This document shows positions 24,645 to 33,867 of a DNA stretch of 36,592 nucleotides, piece by piece; position 1 is the stretch's first letter, and each line of letters begins with the position of its first letter. The position numbers and the translations under genes are program-made. Source of the stretch: Microcaldota archaeon (GTDB taxonomy: Archaea; Micrarchaeota; Micrarchaeia; Anstonellales; Bilamarchaeaceae); the NCBI GenBank assembly GCA_014727925.1, contig WJMN01000037.1, forward strand, positions 1 through 36,592, written 5' to 3'. Below the pieces are notes generated by a model that ran no database searches, was not told the origin of the DNA, and saw only the letters and a list, made by a program, of their open reading frames with translations.

Positions 24645-25292
24645 CTACTCTTCCTTCAGGTCCACCTTCTTTATGCCTGGGATTTTTGAGCGGAGCGTCA
24701 TCAGGAGCATTGCCTTGTGCAGCTCATACTCTTTATCATCTTTCTTCTTCAGATTCACTGTAAGTTCCCCATCATCCTTAAGGCTGAAATCGCCTTCCAG
24801 CCCGAGATAATCAATCAATGCCCGGATTTTTTCATCCTTTTCAGTATATATTTCGTTTAGCTTGAGGTGGTAGTCCACTTCCTGGCCGGCTATTGGATGG
24901 TTAAAATCCACCATTACCCTGCCTGCATTCACACTTTTCACGGTGCCGTAGAGCCGGCCGGTATCCGTGTCAACATGCACCACCAGGCCCGGCTCGGGAT
25001 TTACATTATGCTTCTTGAATTCCGCATTGGACATTATCTTGAGCATATCCTTTTTCCTGTGGCCAAACGCCTCTTCAATCGAAAGATGGACGTCCTTTTC
25101 CTCTCCCTTCTTCATGCCTTTTAGCGCATCATATATGCCGCTAATAAGCTTGTCCATACCGAAAACAACCAGGAGGGGGCCCTCCTTTCCATGGAGCTTT
25201 TTAGCAACTTCTCCCTTTGTGGAATCAAACACACTGCCTTCCTGGCCCTTTCCTTCAAGCTCTATCAGAATGAAATCTCCTTTTTCTACCAT
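24645..25292 (-). CDS. FKBP-type (SlyD-like) peptidyl-prolyl cis-trans isomerase
   Basis: 'GDFILIELEGKGQEGSVFDST', 'LLVVFGMDKLISGIYDALKGMKKGEEKDVHLSIEEAFGHRKKDMLKIM', 'VMVDFNHPIAGQEVDYHLKLNEI'. ATG at 25292 preferred over track start 25484. Confidence 0.9.
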   Translation of the reverse strand: MVEKGDFILIELEGKGQEGSVFDSTKGEVAKKLHGKEGPLLVVFGMDKLISGIYDALKGMKKGEEKDVHLSIEEAFGHRKKDMLKIMSNAEFKKHNVNPEPGLVVHVDTDTGRLYGTVKSVNAGRVMVDFNHPIAGQEVDYHLKLNEIYTEKDEKIRALIDYLGLEGDFSLKDDGELTVNLKKKDDKEYELHKAMLLMTLRSKIPGIKKVDLKEE

Positions 25293-25377
25293 TCGTAACA
25301 CCAAACAAAAGAATTGAGTGTTATTAGGCCTATGCTCTTTAAAATTGTTTTCACACCAATCTATTCCGGTGCTTTTG

Positions 25378-26472
25378 ATGGATAAAGGCCTTATAGTGAA
25401 AGTATTAGTTGTATTTTTTGCACTTTTGTTCCTCCTCCAGCCCTTTGCAATGAGCATACAGAACTGGAGCGGGGAAGGAAACAATGGAAATTCTGATGTT
25501 TATCAGGGAACTGCAAACGTAAATGTTACCATATACTCTTATGGGGCGTTCCTTTATGCAGAAGGGCTCACCGAAGACCAGAAAGGGCAGGTGACGGCAA
25601 ATCCCGAAGTGCTCAGCATAGAGAACATTGGAGAAGAAGGAGAAGAAGTGCTGAGGATAACCCTTAGGGACTCTTCCAAAACCAGGGAGGTGTATTCCGG
25701 CCTTAAAAACCTGGGGATAGGAACCATGGCCGTTGCCCAGATAGGGCTTCCTGAAAAATACACTGTTTCGCTTGAAAACGGCACGCAGATGGAAATACAC
25801 GGGGGATACACCCAGATGCTTATGGAGCCCCTGATGAAAACGGGCAGGGAAATAAGCTATGTGCTTGTTGTGCAGACAGATGGATCAAGCACTTATGGTG
25901 TTGTTGAGGCCCGGAGCTATTCTTCCGAAGTTGAGCTGGAGGGCGAGACAGAGATAGTTAGTGCAAATGCAAGCGCTTACCTGTTCACAATAGCCTGGGA
26001 GAACAGGACACTGGACACTTCCGCGCTCAAAAGCGATTATGGGGAAGGGAATGTTACATACAACCAGAAAGACTACATAACATTTGACCCTCCTCTTTCC
26101 GCGGAGGAAACCGTGCTGTACAAGGCCAGCTATGTTACATATATATCCTCGGCGAGCGCAAGCGTTCTCGCAAACTTCACAAACAGGAGCAGGGCTGAAG
26201 CGGATTTTGCCGGAAAGGCAGTTTTCCCGGACTCCGTGCTCCAGGTAAATGCAGCTGCTCCCCCAAACCTCAGCTTTGAGCAGGAGCAGGTAAAAACATA
26301 CCGCGTCAGCTTCCCTGAAAAGATTGAGGGGTATGTGCTGGAGGCAGAAGAGCTGGATATTCCCTCAGAACTTGATTTCAGCAAAGGGGAAAACGCAACC
26401 GTTGTTTTCAATGCAACTGTCACAGGAAACATGATTCTGGGGATAAAAGAGATACACCTTGTAAAGAACTAA
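25378..26472 (+). CDS. Secreted or membrane-anchored protein of unknown function
   Basis: ATG 25378 gives signal/TM 'MDKGLIVKVLVVFFALLFLLQPFAMSIQ'; extracellular-like composition with many N-x-S/T sites. Confidence 0.65.
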   Translation: MDKGLIVKVLVVFFALLFLLQPFAMSIQNWSGEGNNGNSDVYQGTANVNVTIYSYGAFLYAEGLTEDQKGQVTANPEVLSIENIGEEGEEVLRITLRDSSKTREVYSGLKNLGIGTMAVAQIGLPEKYTVSLENGTQMEIHGGYTQMLMEPLMKTGREISYVLVVQTDGSSTYGVVEARSYSSEVELEGETEIVSANASAYLFTIAWENRTLDTSALKSDYGEGNVTYNQKDYITFDPPLSAEETVLYKASYVTYISSASASVLANFTNRSRAEADFAGKAVFPDSVLQVNAAAPPNLSFEQEQVKTYRVSFPEKIEGYVLEAEELDIPSELDFSKGENATVVFNATVTGNMILGIKEIHLVKN

Positions 26473-29400
26473 GGGGATTTGCCTGGCTCAGGGGCAGTTT
26501 CCTGTTGCTTTTCCAGCTTTACCCCTACTATTTTTGAAACCCCCTCAACCCTGCTTACTCCAAGGACTGCACTAGCCATGCTCATCATGATGTCATTATG
26601 GCTGACCACCAGGAACTGGGACTGGGGGGCAAGCTCCTTGAGGAGCTTTGCAAGATTCTTTGTGTTTACCTTGTCCAAGGGTGCATCCACCTCATCCAAT
26701 ACATAGAAAGGAGAGGGCTTGTAGAACTGGAGGGCAAAAACAAACATCAGGGCAACCAGGCTCTTCTCCCCCCCTGAAAGCGATTCAAGCGAATGCTCCC
26801 GGCCATTCCGCTTAACCTTGATGTGGAGGCCAGACTCAAACGGGGTAGAAGGCTTGTCTAGGTAGAGGTGGCCTTCTCCTATATTTATAAGCGTGAAAAG
26901 CCGGCGGAACTCCTTGTCCACACCATGAAAGGTTTCAAAAAATGCCTGTTTTTTCCTTTCCTCTATCCCTGAAATCATGTCTATTACTGCGTTCTTTTCT
27001 ATCCTGAGCTTCTCTATCTTCTCTTCCATTTCCTGGATTTCCCTGTTTTTCTCCTCATACATTTCAGGGGCAGCCAGATTAACCTGTCCAAGCTGGGAAA
27101 GTGTTGCCTCTGCTGAGCGCATCTTGCTCCGGAGCTCCTCCTTGTTCCCTTCAATCGGCTCTGTTTCCACGTACTCCTCAAATTCCACAGAAAGGTCTGA
27201 AATCCGGGTTTCAATGTTCCTCAGCTCAACCTCTGAAACGGTAATGGTTTTTTCATGGGAAGCCAGCTTTGAGTGAAGCTCTCCCCTCTTTCCGCCCAGC
27301 TCCTGGAGCTTCTCCTCAAATTCCCGCATCCTCTCCATGAGCATTTTTATTGCGCGGTCTGAGGCACCGAGCTTGCCGCTTACCTTCTCAAGGTCATCTT
27401 CCCTGCGGGAAATCTGCAAATCCAGCTGTTTTGCCCTGAACTTAAGCTGCTCCTTCTCTTCCCCAAGCCGCTTGATCCGTGCATTCTTGTCCTTAAGCCC
27501 TTCCCTGCGCACCTCCGCTTCCCTGCGCTTTGAATCTGCCTGGGCCCTGAGCGAGGAATACATCTTTACCTTATCTTCCCTCTCCTTCTCTAGAGTTTCC
27601 CTCTGGCTTACCTCTGCTTCTATTGCTTGCCTCAGCTTTTCCTCCGCTTTCGCTATCTCCAAATCAAGGGAAGTGACCCTTTTTTCATAAGATAAAAGCT
27701 TTTCTTTGGAAAGAGAGACTGTCTTCTCCAGCTCCAAAATCCCCTTCCTCATTGAGCTTATGCGATGGGCCTTTTTCTCAGACTCACATATCTTTTCTTT
27801 CAGGGAATCCAGCTCAACCTCCTTTTTCCTGAGTGAAACCTCAACATCCGACTTTTCCCGCCTAAGGGAGCCCATCTCCTCCCTTATTGCAGTAAGGTCG
27901 CCCATGATTCCTGATTTTCTCTGCTTTGCCGAGTCTAGTTCCCCTTCCAGTTTGGAAAGCTGGGCTGCTGAGGCGGCTCCTCCCCTTGCCTTCCCCCCGG
28001 TTATTATGCCTGATTTCTCAAAAAGGTCGCCATCCAGGGTAACCATCCTCTCCCTTGTTATTCCTATTTTCTTTGCTTCTTTTGAATCCTTTAGCAAGAG
28101 GGTGCCGCCAAAAACAAAATCAATTGCTTTTTTGTGGGCAGGGCGGAAACTGATGAAATCTGAGATTCTCCCCATTCCCCCATTTGAACCTGTAGGCTGC
28201 GGGGAAACCTCCTTTAATGGAAGGAAAGTTGCCCTTCCCCTGCCCGCGCGCTTGAGCTTTGATATTGCCCTGGTTGCGATATCCGCAGAATCCACCACAA
28301 CATAAAGGAGCCTTCCTCCCCCTGCCGCATCAACTGCCTTTGAGTATTCAGATGAGAATTCTATGAGCTCGGCAACCGTTCCGTGTATCCCTTCCACCTC
28401 TCCGCTCTCCCTGAGCTCATTTATGTACTGGAGCGCGGGGTTGCGTATGGAAGCTGAAACCTGGGCGCGGAGGGTTGCACATTTTTCTCTGAGGAGAAGC
28501 AGGTTGCGGTCCAGGGAGGCATTCTCCGCATTGAGCTCTTTCTCCTTTGCAAACAGCCGGTCCTGGGCATCAACTATCTCCCTGAGGCTCTCTTTGAGCT
28601 TCTCCTTTCCGGATTCCAGCTCCTCAAGCCCCATTATTTCCGTGTTTCCGCTTTCCTCCAGTATGCTCTTTTTCTCATTTATTATTGATTCAGTTTTCTC
28701 TATTTCGCCCCTTAGCACCAGCAGCTGCTCGCGGACCTTTGTTCGCTCATCCTCAAGCTCTTCTAGGGAGTTCCGAAGCCCTGAAACCTGTGCACTTTCG
28801 CTTGTCTCAAGCTTTAGGTCCTCCAGCGGGGCCATCTTTTTCCTTAGTTCCTTTTCCTGCTCCGAGAGCTCTTCTAGAGTATCTTTCTGCTGCACTATGT
28901 CTTTCTCCAGCGAGGAAACAGAATCTTCTAGCTCCTTGGCCTTTTCTCTTGAATCAGAAAGGAGTTCCTTCTTGGATGCAATTTCTGCCTTTGCCTTTTC
29001 CATCTCCCGAAGCAGCCTCTCCCTCTCTTCTTTTGCCCCTATCTCCGCACTAACCTTTGCCTTCTTTTCCTCCTCTCTTTTCAGTTCCTGCTCCATGCCC
29101 TTAATCTCAGCAGAGATTTGTGCAGAGGCATCCCTTGCTTTCTCAAGCTCCTTTCCAAGTGTGGCCTTCCTCTTTTCTGCACCTTCCAGCTCCAGGCGGA
29201 GCAGGGATGCCTTTGAGCGCTTTACTGTTTTAGATGCAGAAGAATACTGCATGGCCTTTTCTTTCTCGGATTCTAGTTCCTTAAGAAATGATTTGCGCTC
29301 CCCGAGCACCAGGTTTGCATCCCTCATCCTGCCTTCCACAACCTCTAGCTCCCGGAGAGCTTCCTTCTTCTTTGCCTCAAAATCCGCAATACCTGCAACC

Positions 29401-29843
29401 GCATCCACGATTGTGCGGCGCTCCTTCCCACTTATTTCAACTATTTTCTGGACTTCACCTTGGGCAATGATGTTTCTTCCGCTCTTGTCCAGGTTGTATT
29501 TCTTTAGCAGCTCAAGTATGGTGTTCCGGGTGGTCTTCTTCCCGTTCATGATGTAGGATGCCTTGCCCTCCTCGTTTATTGCCCTCTTAAGCTCATACTT
29601 TTTGTCATCCTGGAAACAAAGGGCAACCTCTGCATATTTGGAATTATGGCAGATGAGGTCTTTTGCCCTTCTTGCGCGCAGGGATTTTAGGGAAATCTCG
29701 CCAAGAGCAAAGCGCACTGCATCCAGCACATTTGTCTTGCCGCTTCCATTTGGGCCTGCAAGGCAGATGAAATCGGGCGGAAGCTCAATCTCTGCTTTTT
29801 TGAATGACTTAAAACCTTTGAGCTTTATGCTGGAGATATGCAT
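26469..29843 (-). CDS. smc: Chromosome segregation protein SMC
   Basis: Walker A 'LAGPNGSGKTNVLDAVRFALGE', long coiled coils, hinge 'IHGTVAELIEFSSEYSKAVDAAGGGRLLYVVVDSADIATRAISKLKRAGRGRATFLPL', signature 'LSGGEKSLVALMFVFAL', Walker B 'PFYVLDEVDAPLD'. Confidence 0.97.
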   Translation of the reverse strand: MHISSIKLKGFKSFKKAEIELPPDFICLAGPNGSGKTNVLDAVRFALGEISLKSLRARRAKDLICHNSKYAEVALCFQDDKKYELKRAINEEGKASYIMNGKKTTRNTILELLKKYNLDKSGRNIIAQGEVQKIVEISGKERRTIVDAVAGIADFEAKKKEALRELEVVEGRMRDANLVLGERKSFLKELESEKEKAMQYSSASKTVKRSKASLLRLELEGAEKRKATLGKELEKARDASAQISAEIKGMEQELKREEEKKAKVSAEIGAKEERERLLREMEKAKAEIASKKELLSDSREKAKELEDSVSSLEKDIVQQKDTLEELSEQEKELRKKMAPLEDLKLETSESAQVSGLRNSLEELEDERTKVREQLLVLRGEIEKTESIINEKKSILEESGNTEIMGLEELESGKEKLKESLREIVDAQDRLFAKEKELNAENASLDRNLLLLREKCATLRAQVSASIRNPALQYINELRESGEVEGIHGTVAELIEFSSEYSKAVDAAGGGRLLYVVVDSADIATRAISKLKRAGRGRATFLPLKEVSPQPTGSNGGMGRISDFISFRPAHKKAIDFVFGGTLLLKDSKEAKKIGITRERMVTLDGDLFEKSGIITGGKARGGAASAAQLSKLEGELDSAKQRKSGIMGDLTAIREEMGSLRREKSDVEVSLRKKEVELDSLKEKICESEKKAHRISSMRKGILELEKTVSLSKEKLLSYEKRVTSLDLEIAKAEEKLRQAIEAEVSQRETLEKEREDKVKMYSSLRAQADSKRREAEVRREGLKDKNARIKRLGEEKEQLKFRAKQLDLQISRREDDLEKVSGKLGASDRAIKMLMERMREFEEKLQELGGKRGELHSKLASHEKTITVSEVELRNIETRISDLSVEFEEYVETEPIEGNKEELRSKMRSAEATLSQLGQVNLAAPEMYEEKNREIQEMEEKIEKLRIEKNAVIDMISGIEERKKQAFFETFHGVDKEFRRLFTLINIGEGHLYLDKPSTPFESGLHIKVKRNGREHSLESLSGGEKSLVALMFVFALQFYKPSPFYVLDEVDAPLDKVNTKNLAKLLKELAPQSQFLVVSHNDIMMSMASAVLGVSRVEGVSKIVGVKLEKQQETAPEPGKSP

Positions 29844-30040
29844 GGCGCCTTACCCTTATACGTCAGTGTATTCGGCATTTTAGTTTAAAAAGCCTTCGGA
29901 GGGGCCTCCTCGAATAGAGTGTAAAGAAAGGGGATAGTGTGGAAAGTTTGCTACCAAATTATTTGTAGCTAGGGTTAAAAACCCAAATAATGAAATAGCT
30001 ATGTTTGGTGCTGTTCAGTCTGGGTCAGGCAAAATGTGCC

Positions 30041-30059
30041 GGTTCCTGATACAGGAACC
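30041..30059 (+). promoter_or_regulatory. Perfect 8-bp hairpin in the 5' leader of the PfkB-like gene
   Basis: ggttcctg-ata-caggaacc, followed by SD-like 'aaagggtga' and ATG 30075. Confidence 0.4.
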
Positions 30060-30074
30060 AGAAAGGGTGATCAG

Positions 30075-30785
30075 ATGAAAAAATTTTATATTGCCGGATG
30101 CTTTGCTGACAGCATAATTGTTGACCGGGACCAGGACAGGATAGAAAAGAAGGAGGGGGGACCCGCATATTTCATAAAAAATGTGCTTGAGGACCTTGGG
30201 GAAGGCTACTCGCTTGCAAAGGCCAAAAAGGGAATAATTGAAGTGCATATACAGGGGGGAAAAGAAGTGGGGAGATTCCCCCGCACTTCCTCCATAAGCA
30301 CCACTGCCCCAATAACTTCTCCCATCGTGCTCGCATATTCAATCTCCGGTGAGATATGCCTTGATAGTATCAGGGGAAATTTTAGAGAGATATATGCAGA
30401 CAGCAGGGGATTTGTACGGGACCCGGAGAACTTCGGGAAGAAAAGGGAATGGAAAGTGAATAATTTTGAAAAAATAACTGTGCTAAAAACAACCCCGGGA
30501 GAAATGGAATACCTTCCGGGCCCGCTGCTTTCCCACATCCGCAGGAATGGTGTTCTTGTTGTGATGAGGGATGAGGGAAAAGTGGAGGTTGTGGAAAAAG
30601 GCCAATCCAGGGAATACTCGCTCGGGAACTTTCCTGCATCCGAAGCATTCGGAATGAGAGAAGTCTTCTTCGCTGCATTCTCTTCTGAATACTCGCGTTC
30701 CCGGAATGCAGGGAAGGCAGCTGAATTTGCAATTGACTATTCCCTGAAATACATTTCAGGTGCGGATGAAAATGGGGAAAAGTAG
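30075..30785 (+). CDS. Divergent PfkB/ribokinase-like protein
   Basis: N-terminal 'GGPAYFIKNVLEDLG' and C-terminal helix pattern 'EAFGMREVFFAAFSSEYSRSRNAGKAAEFAIDYSLKYI' resemble PfkB signature regions. Start set at ATG 30075 (track 30036). Confidence 0.5.
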   Translation: MKKFYIAGCFADSIIVDRDQDRIEKKEGGPAYFIKNVLEDLGEGYSLAKAKKGIIEVHIQGGKEVGRFPRTSSISTTAPITSPIVLAYSISGEICLDSIRGNFREIYADSRGFVRDPENFGKKREWKVNNFEKITVLKTTPGEMEYLPGPLLSHIRRNGVLVVMRDEGKVEVVEKGQSREYSLGNFPASEAFGMREVFFAAFSSEYSRSRNAGKAAEFAIDYSLKYISGADENGEK

Positions 30786-31251
30786 CCTGTTTCTTGTTTT
30801 TATTGTTTCCCTGGGATTTGCCCAGGGCTTCTTTGTTTCTTCAGATGGAAGTTATGAAGTGCAGAAAGCGGTTTACAACTCCCGCATCTCCGATGCCCCC
30901 TCCACCCTGAGATTTCTTTTCAGCGGGGAAAGGGCAAACCTGGAGGTTTCCGGGGTTGGGGATTTCCGTGTGCTTTTTGGAGACAGGGGAGAAGTGCTGG
31001 AAATCCTTCCGGGCTCCTGGGAAAAACCCTCCCTTGAAATTGGGCTCGGGAAAAGCACGCTTGTTGCGCTCAATTCCGGGCAGCTGGACCTGGAAGATGC
31101 AGTGGAATATGGGATGCTGCAGCTTACCGCCCGCAACATAATTGTGCTGGTCAAGCTGCAGATTGCCCAGGGTTTCATAAGCGCCGGGGGGGCGTGGGGC
31201 TCGTTTTTTGGTCCAGGACTCGACAGGTTATTTTCTTCCCTTCCTTTCTGA
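30766..31251 (+). CDS. Small secreted protein of unknown function
   Basis: Signal peptide-like 'KSSLFLVFIVSLGFAQGFFVSSDG'; start overlaps the end of the preceding gene. Confidence 0.5.
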   Translation: MKMGKSSLFLVFIVSLGFAQGFFVSSDGSYEVQKAVYNSRISDAPSTLRFLFSGERANLEVSGVGDFRVLFGDRGEVLEILPGSWEKPSLEIGLGKSTLVALNSGQLDLEDAVEYGMLQLTARNIIVLVKLQIAQGFISAGGAWGSFFGPGLDRLFSSLPF

Positions 31252-31254
31252 GGA

Positions 31255-32199
31255 TTAGTAGGATTTCCTGGTCCTTGTGGCATCCCATACTCTTGCGCTG
31301 GTCCTGCTGGAGATGGTGATGTCCTTTGCCTTCTGGATTTTATTGAGTATCTTCTCAAAAACCGGGTTCACGTGCCTCCGCCTGTGCTTTGAATCAACAA
31401 TGAACCTGAGCCGCAGCTCAATCCAGTTGTCTGTGGGAATTACATAAACAGTGGGCATTACGTCCCTCGGCTCAAAAAGATACTTGTAGGTCATTTTCTT
31501 AAGCTGTTTTTCGCTGTCTTCTATGAACTTTTCAGTAACCTCGTTTGCCGCATCCTCCATTACCTTCCTTGCCTTCTTCAGGTTGCTGCTGTATGTTATG
31601 GGTATTGCCATTTCCTCCCATATAAAATTGAAGTCCCCCGAATAATTGCTTATCGTCTTTTCCATTACGAATGCGTTGGGAATCTCCTTTATTTTTCCGG
31701 TGAACTGGTCATAATTGCTGTCTCCTCCTATCTCCATTATCTTTGTGTACATGAGTTGAATATCTATTACATCTCCTCTTTCCTGCCCGATTTCAATCCT
31801 GTGGCCCACCTCATACGGCCTTATTGTAATCAGCACCAGGAACCCCACCAGGTTCATCAGGGGGCGCTGGAGGGCAATTGCAATTCCTGCACCTATGAAG
31901 CCCATCGCAACTACCAGGCTCTGCGTCTGCTCTATCCAGATGCCCATCCCTATTACCAGGGCAATTATGTATATTATGTAGCTGGAGATTTTTGAAAGGA
32001 AGTATCTCAGCTTGTAGAGCTTTACCCTGGAAACTACCCCCCCAACCAGTGAGTCTAGCAGGAGGGCAAGCGAAAGCACCCCAAGCGTCTGGGCTGCCTT
32101 AAGCAGCAGCGGCTGCTCGGGGTAATAAATGGGAATGTATTCTGAAGAAACCAGAAATAAGAGGAACATCAAGGCAAGCACTATCTGCTTAAGCATCAT
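31255..32199 (-). CDS. Mechanosensitive ion channel (MscS family)
   Basis: N-terminal TM helices, then 'VVAMGFIGAGIAIALQRPLMNLVGFLVLITIRPYEVGHRIEIGQERGDVIDIQLMYTKIMEIGG...GKIKEIPNAFVMEKTISNYS'. Confidence 0.9.
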   Translation of the reverse strand: MMLKQIVLALMFLLFLVSSEYIPIYYPEQPLLLKAAQTLGVLSLALLLDSLVGGVVSRVKLYKLRYFLSKISSYIIYIIALVIGMGIWIEQTQSLVVAMGFIGAGIAIALQRPLMNLVGFLVLITIRPYEVGHRIEIGQERGDVIDIQLMYTKIMEIGGDSNYDQFTGKIKEIPNAFVMEKTISNYSGDFNFIWEEMAIPITYSSNLKKARKVMEDAANEVTEKFIEDSEKQLKKMTYKYLFEPRDVMPTVYVIPTDNWIELRLRFIVDSKHRRRHVNPVFEKILNKIQKAKDITISSRTSARVWDATRTRKSY

Positions 32200-32228
32200 A
32201 GGAGAAAAGAAGGGAAAAAATAAAAGGG

Positions 32229-33812
32229 TTATGTGCTCCTTTCCAGCCTGAGCTCATTGGCTGTCCTTGCAAGAGCTTCAAGATATGCTGCGCGCAGCCT
32301 TCTGTTGTCCGGGTCCCGAAGGGCTTCAAAGGCCACCTTCTTCTTTTCTCCGTTTTCCGGGTCTTCCAGGTATGCTGTCACTGCTGATTCAGGTGTCTGG
32401 GCTTCCCCCTCTTCAGGGGGTGAAAAGATTACTTCGCCCCTTGTGGCCTCAGCCGCAGTATCTATGAAGTTTGCTGATACCCTTGCCTTCATAACCTGCG
32501 GGGTTATCCTGACTCCTTCTGCCCCATTGTCCTTTATTACCTCCAGCGGGTCGGAGAAAAACGGGCCTACCCAGTTTCCTGCTCCGGGTGGAACCTCCAG
32601 TGGTGCGGTTTTCAGCATTGCAGTATATACTTCGGGGTCCTGCTGGAGCTTGTTTTTCACATCGTTTATGGGCGTTCCAGTACTCAGTTCCTCCCCAAGC
32701 TCCTTTTCTATAGCTTCTCTGAGGCTTTTGGGCAGATCAGCCGCAAAAAGGTTGTCTCCTGAATTTTCCCGTGCATTCTCCTCCCATTCCTTGAGCTCTT
32801 CTAGCATATTCTCAATATCCTCTTCCTGCTGCTGCTCATCAAGCCAGAGATCCAGTATGTCCCTTTCCCAGAGGAATGCTTCCGGAGAAACCTCTACAGC
32901 ATCCCCGTCTTCTTCCAGCATATCCATGGTGATGGACTGCTCTGTTATGAGGAAATTAAGTCCTGCATTCTCCATTACTGTTGTATATTCAGTATAGGTT
33001 TCCGCATTGCTTGCTTCTATATATGCTCCCTTGTCATGCAATTCAGAGCGGTGGTCCGCAATATCTATGAAAATGTTGAGTTTGTCCAATAATTCAGGGC
33101 TGATTTCATAACCGTCTTTTTTGGCTTTAGTAAGGAACACCTTCAATTCCTGCTCCCTTGCATCCTTCTGCTGCTTTTCTATTTCGTCCATGCTCAACCC
33201 AGCAGCAACTCCCTCATCCATAATTCTAGCTTCGGTTGCTGCCCTAAGGTCCATGAATGCGTCTATTCTTTCCTTTGGAATGTTTGTTTTGTTCTGCAGG
33301 TCCCGATACATTGAATGGTTCTCTGCAATAACCCCTGCGCGCATTCTTGCCTGCTCTGCAAGTTCCTTGTTTTCCGGGTCTTTATTCTGCTGCCCTGCCA
33401 CAGAAACGAAAGAGTCAATCTGCTTCTGCCAGGGAGCAGTTAGCTTAATTTCTTTTGTTTTCTTCAGGAGGTCTATTCCTGCACTCAGGGTTGCGCTTGC
33501 CTGCCTCGCCGCTTTCCCTGTTTTGGTTCTTGCTGTTTCAAAGAGGTTGAGGAGCTGTGGCACGAATTCCTTGTTTTCCATTTCTGGATTCTGGAGTGCG
33601 TTTAGATCTGCTTCAAGGTTTTGGCTTGCTTGCTCTACTGGAGGTTCTATATATCTCTCACTTGCATAAAGCTGCCTTTCTTGTTCTCCTTGGCCTTCAG
33701 GTGCCATCTGCCCCAGATCGCGGGACAATCTTGTTTCAGCTGTTTTTTTTACTCCTTCTTCTGCTTTAACCTTACTACTTTCATCTATATTTCTGGATAA
33801 GCTGCCCATCAT
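32229..33812 (-). CDS. Hypothetical protein, paralogue A of the 35311-36516 gene, with a C-terminal extension
   Basis: Shares 'ENKEFVPQLLNLFETARTKTGKAARQA', 'NIPKERIDAFMDLRAATEARIMDEGVAAGLSMDEIEKQQKDAREQE', 'KFNIFIDIADHRSELHD-GAYIEASNAETYT'-type blocks with the other copy. Start placed by promoter alignment (track start 33827). Confidence 0.75.
   Translation of the reverse strand: MMGSLSRNIDESSKVKAEEGVKKTAETRLSRDLGQMAPEGQGEQERQLYASERYIEPPVEQASQNLEADLNALQNPEMENKEFVPQLLNLFETARTKTGKAARQASATLSAGIDLLKKTKEIKLTAPWQKQIDSFVSVAGQQNKDPENKELAEQARMRAGVIAENHSMYRDLQNKTNIPKERIDAFMDLRAATEARIMDEGVAAGLSMDEIEKQQKDAREQELKVFLTKAKKDGYEISPELLDKLNIFIDIADHRSELHDKGAYIEASNAETYTEYTTVMENAGLNFLITEQSITMDMLEEDGDAVEVSPEAFLWERDILDLWLDEQQQEEDIENMLEELKEWEENARENSGDNLFAADLPKSLREAIEKELGEELSTGTPINDVKNKLQQDPEVYTAMLKTAPLEVPPGAGNWVGPFFSDPLEVIKDNGAEGVRITPQVMKARVSANFIDTAAEATRGEVIFSPPEEGEAQTPESAVTAYLEDPENGEKKKVAFEALRDPDNRRLRAAYLEALARTANELRLERST
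33496..33578. repeat. 83-bp near-identical patch shared with 36212-36294 (2 mismatches)
   Basis: 'cttgcctgcctcgccgctttccctgttttggttcttgctgtttcaaagaggttgaggagctgtggcacgaattccttgttttc' versus the downstream copy. Confidence 0.9.
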
Positions 33813-33830
33813 AATCACTGGAAGCACATT

Positions 33831-33849
33831 CTCAGAATAAATTTAAAAA
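33831..33849 (-). promoter_or_regulatory. TATA/BRE promoter of paralogue A
   Basis: 19-nt 'ctcagaataaatttaaaaa' identical to 36538-36556, at the same distance from the proposed start of the second paralogue. Confidence 0.7.
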
Positions 33850-33867
33850 GAAAGCAGAACGATGGAA

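Noticed and set aside
28363-29556. 397-aa plus-strand ORF opposite SMC
   Set aside because: Ser/Phe/Leu-rich antisense artefact of coiled-coil codons in the SMC gene.
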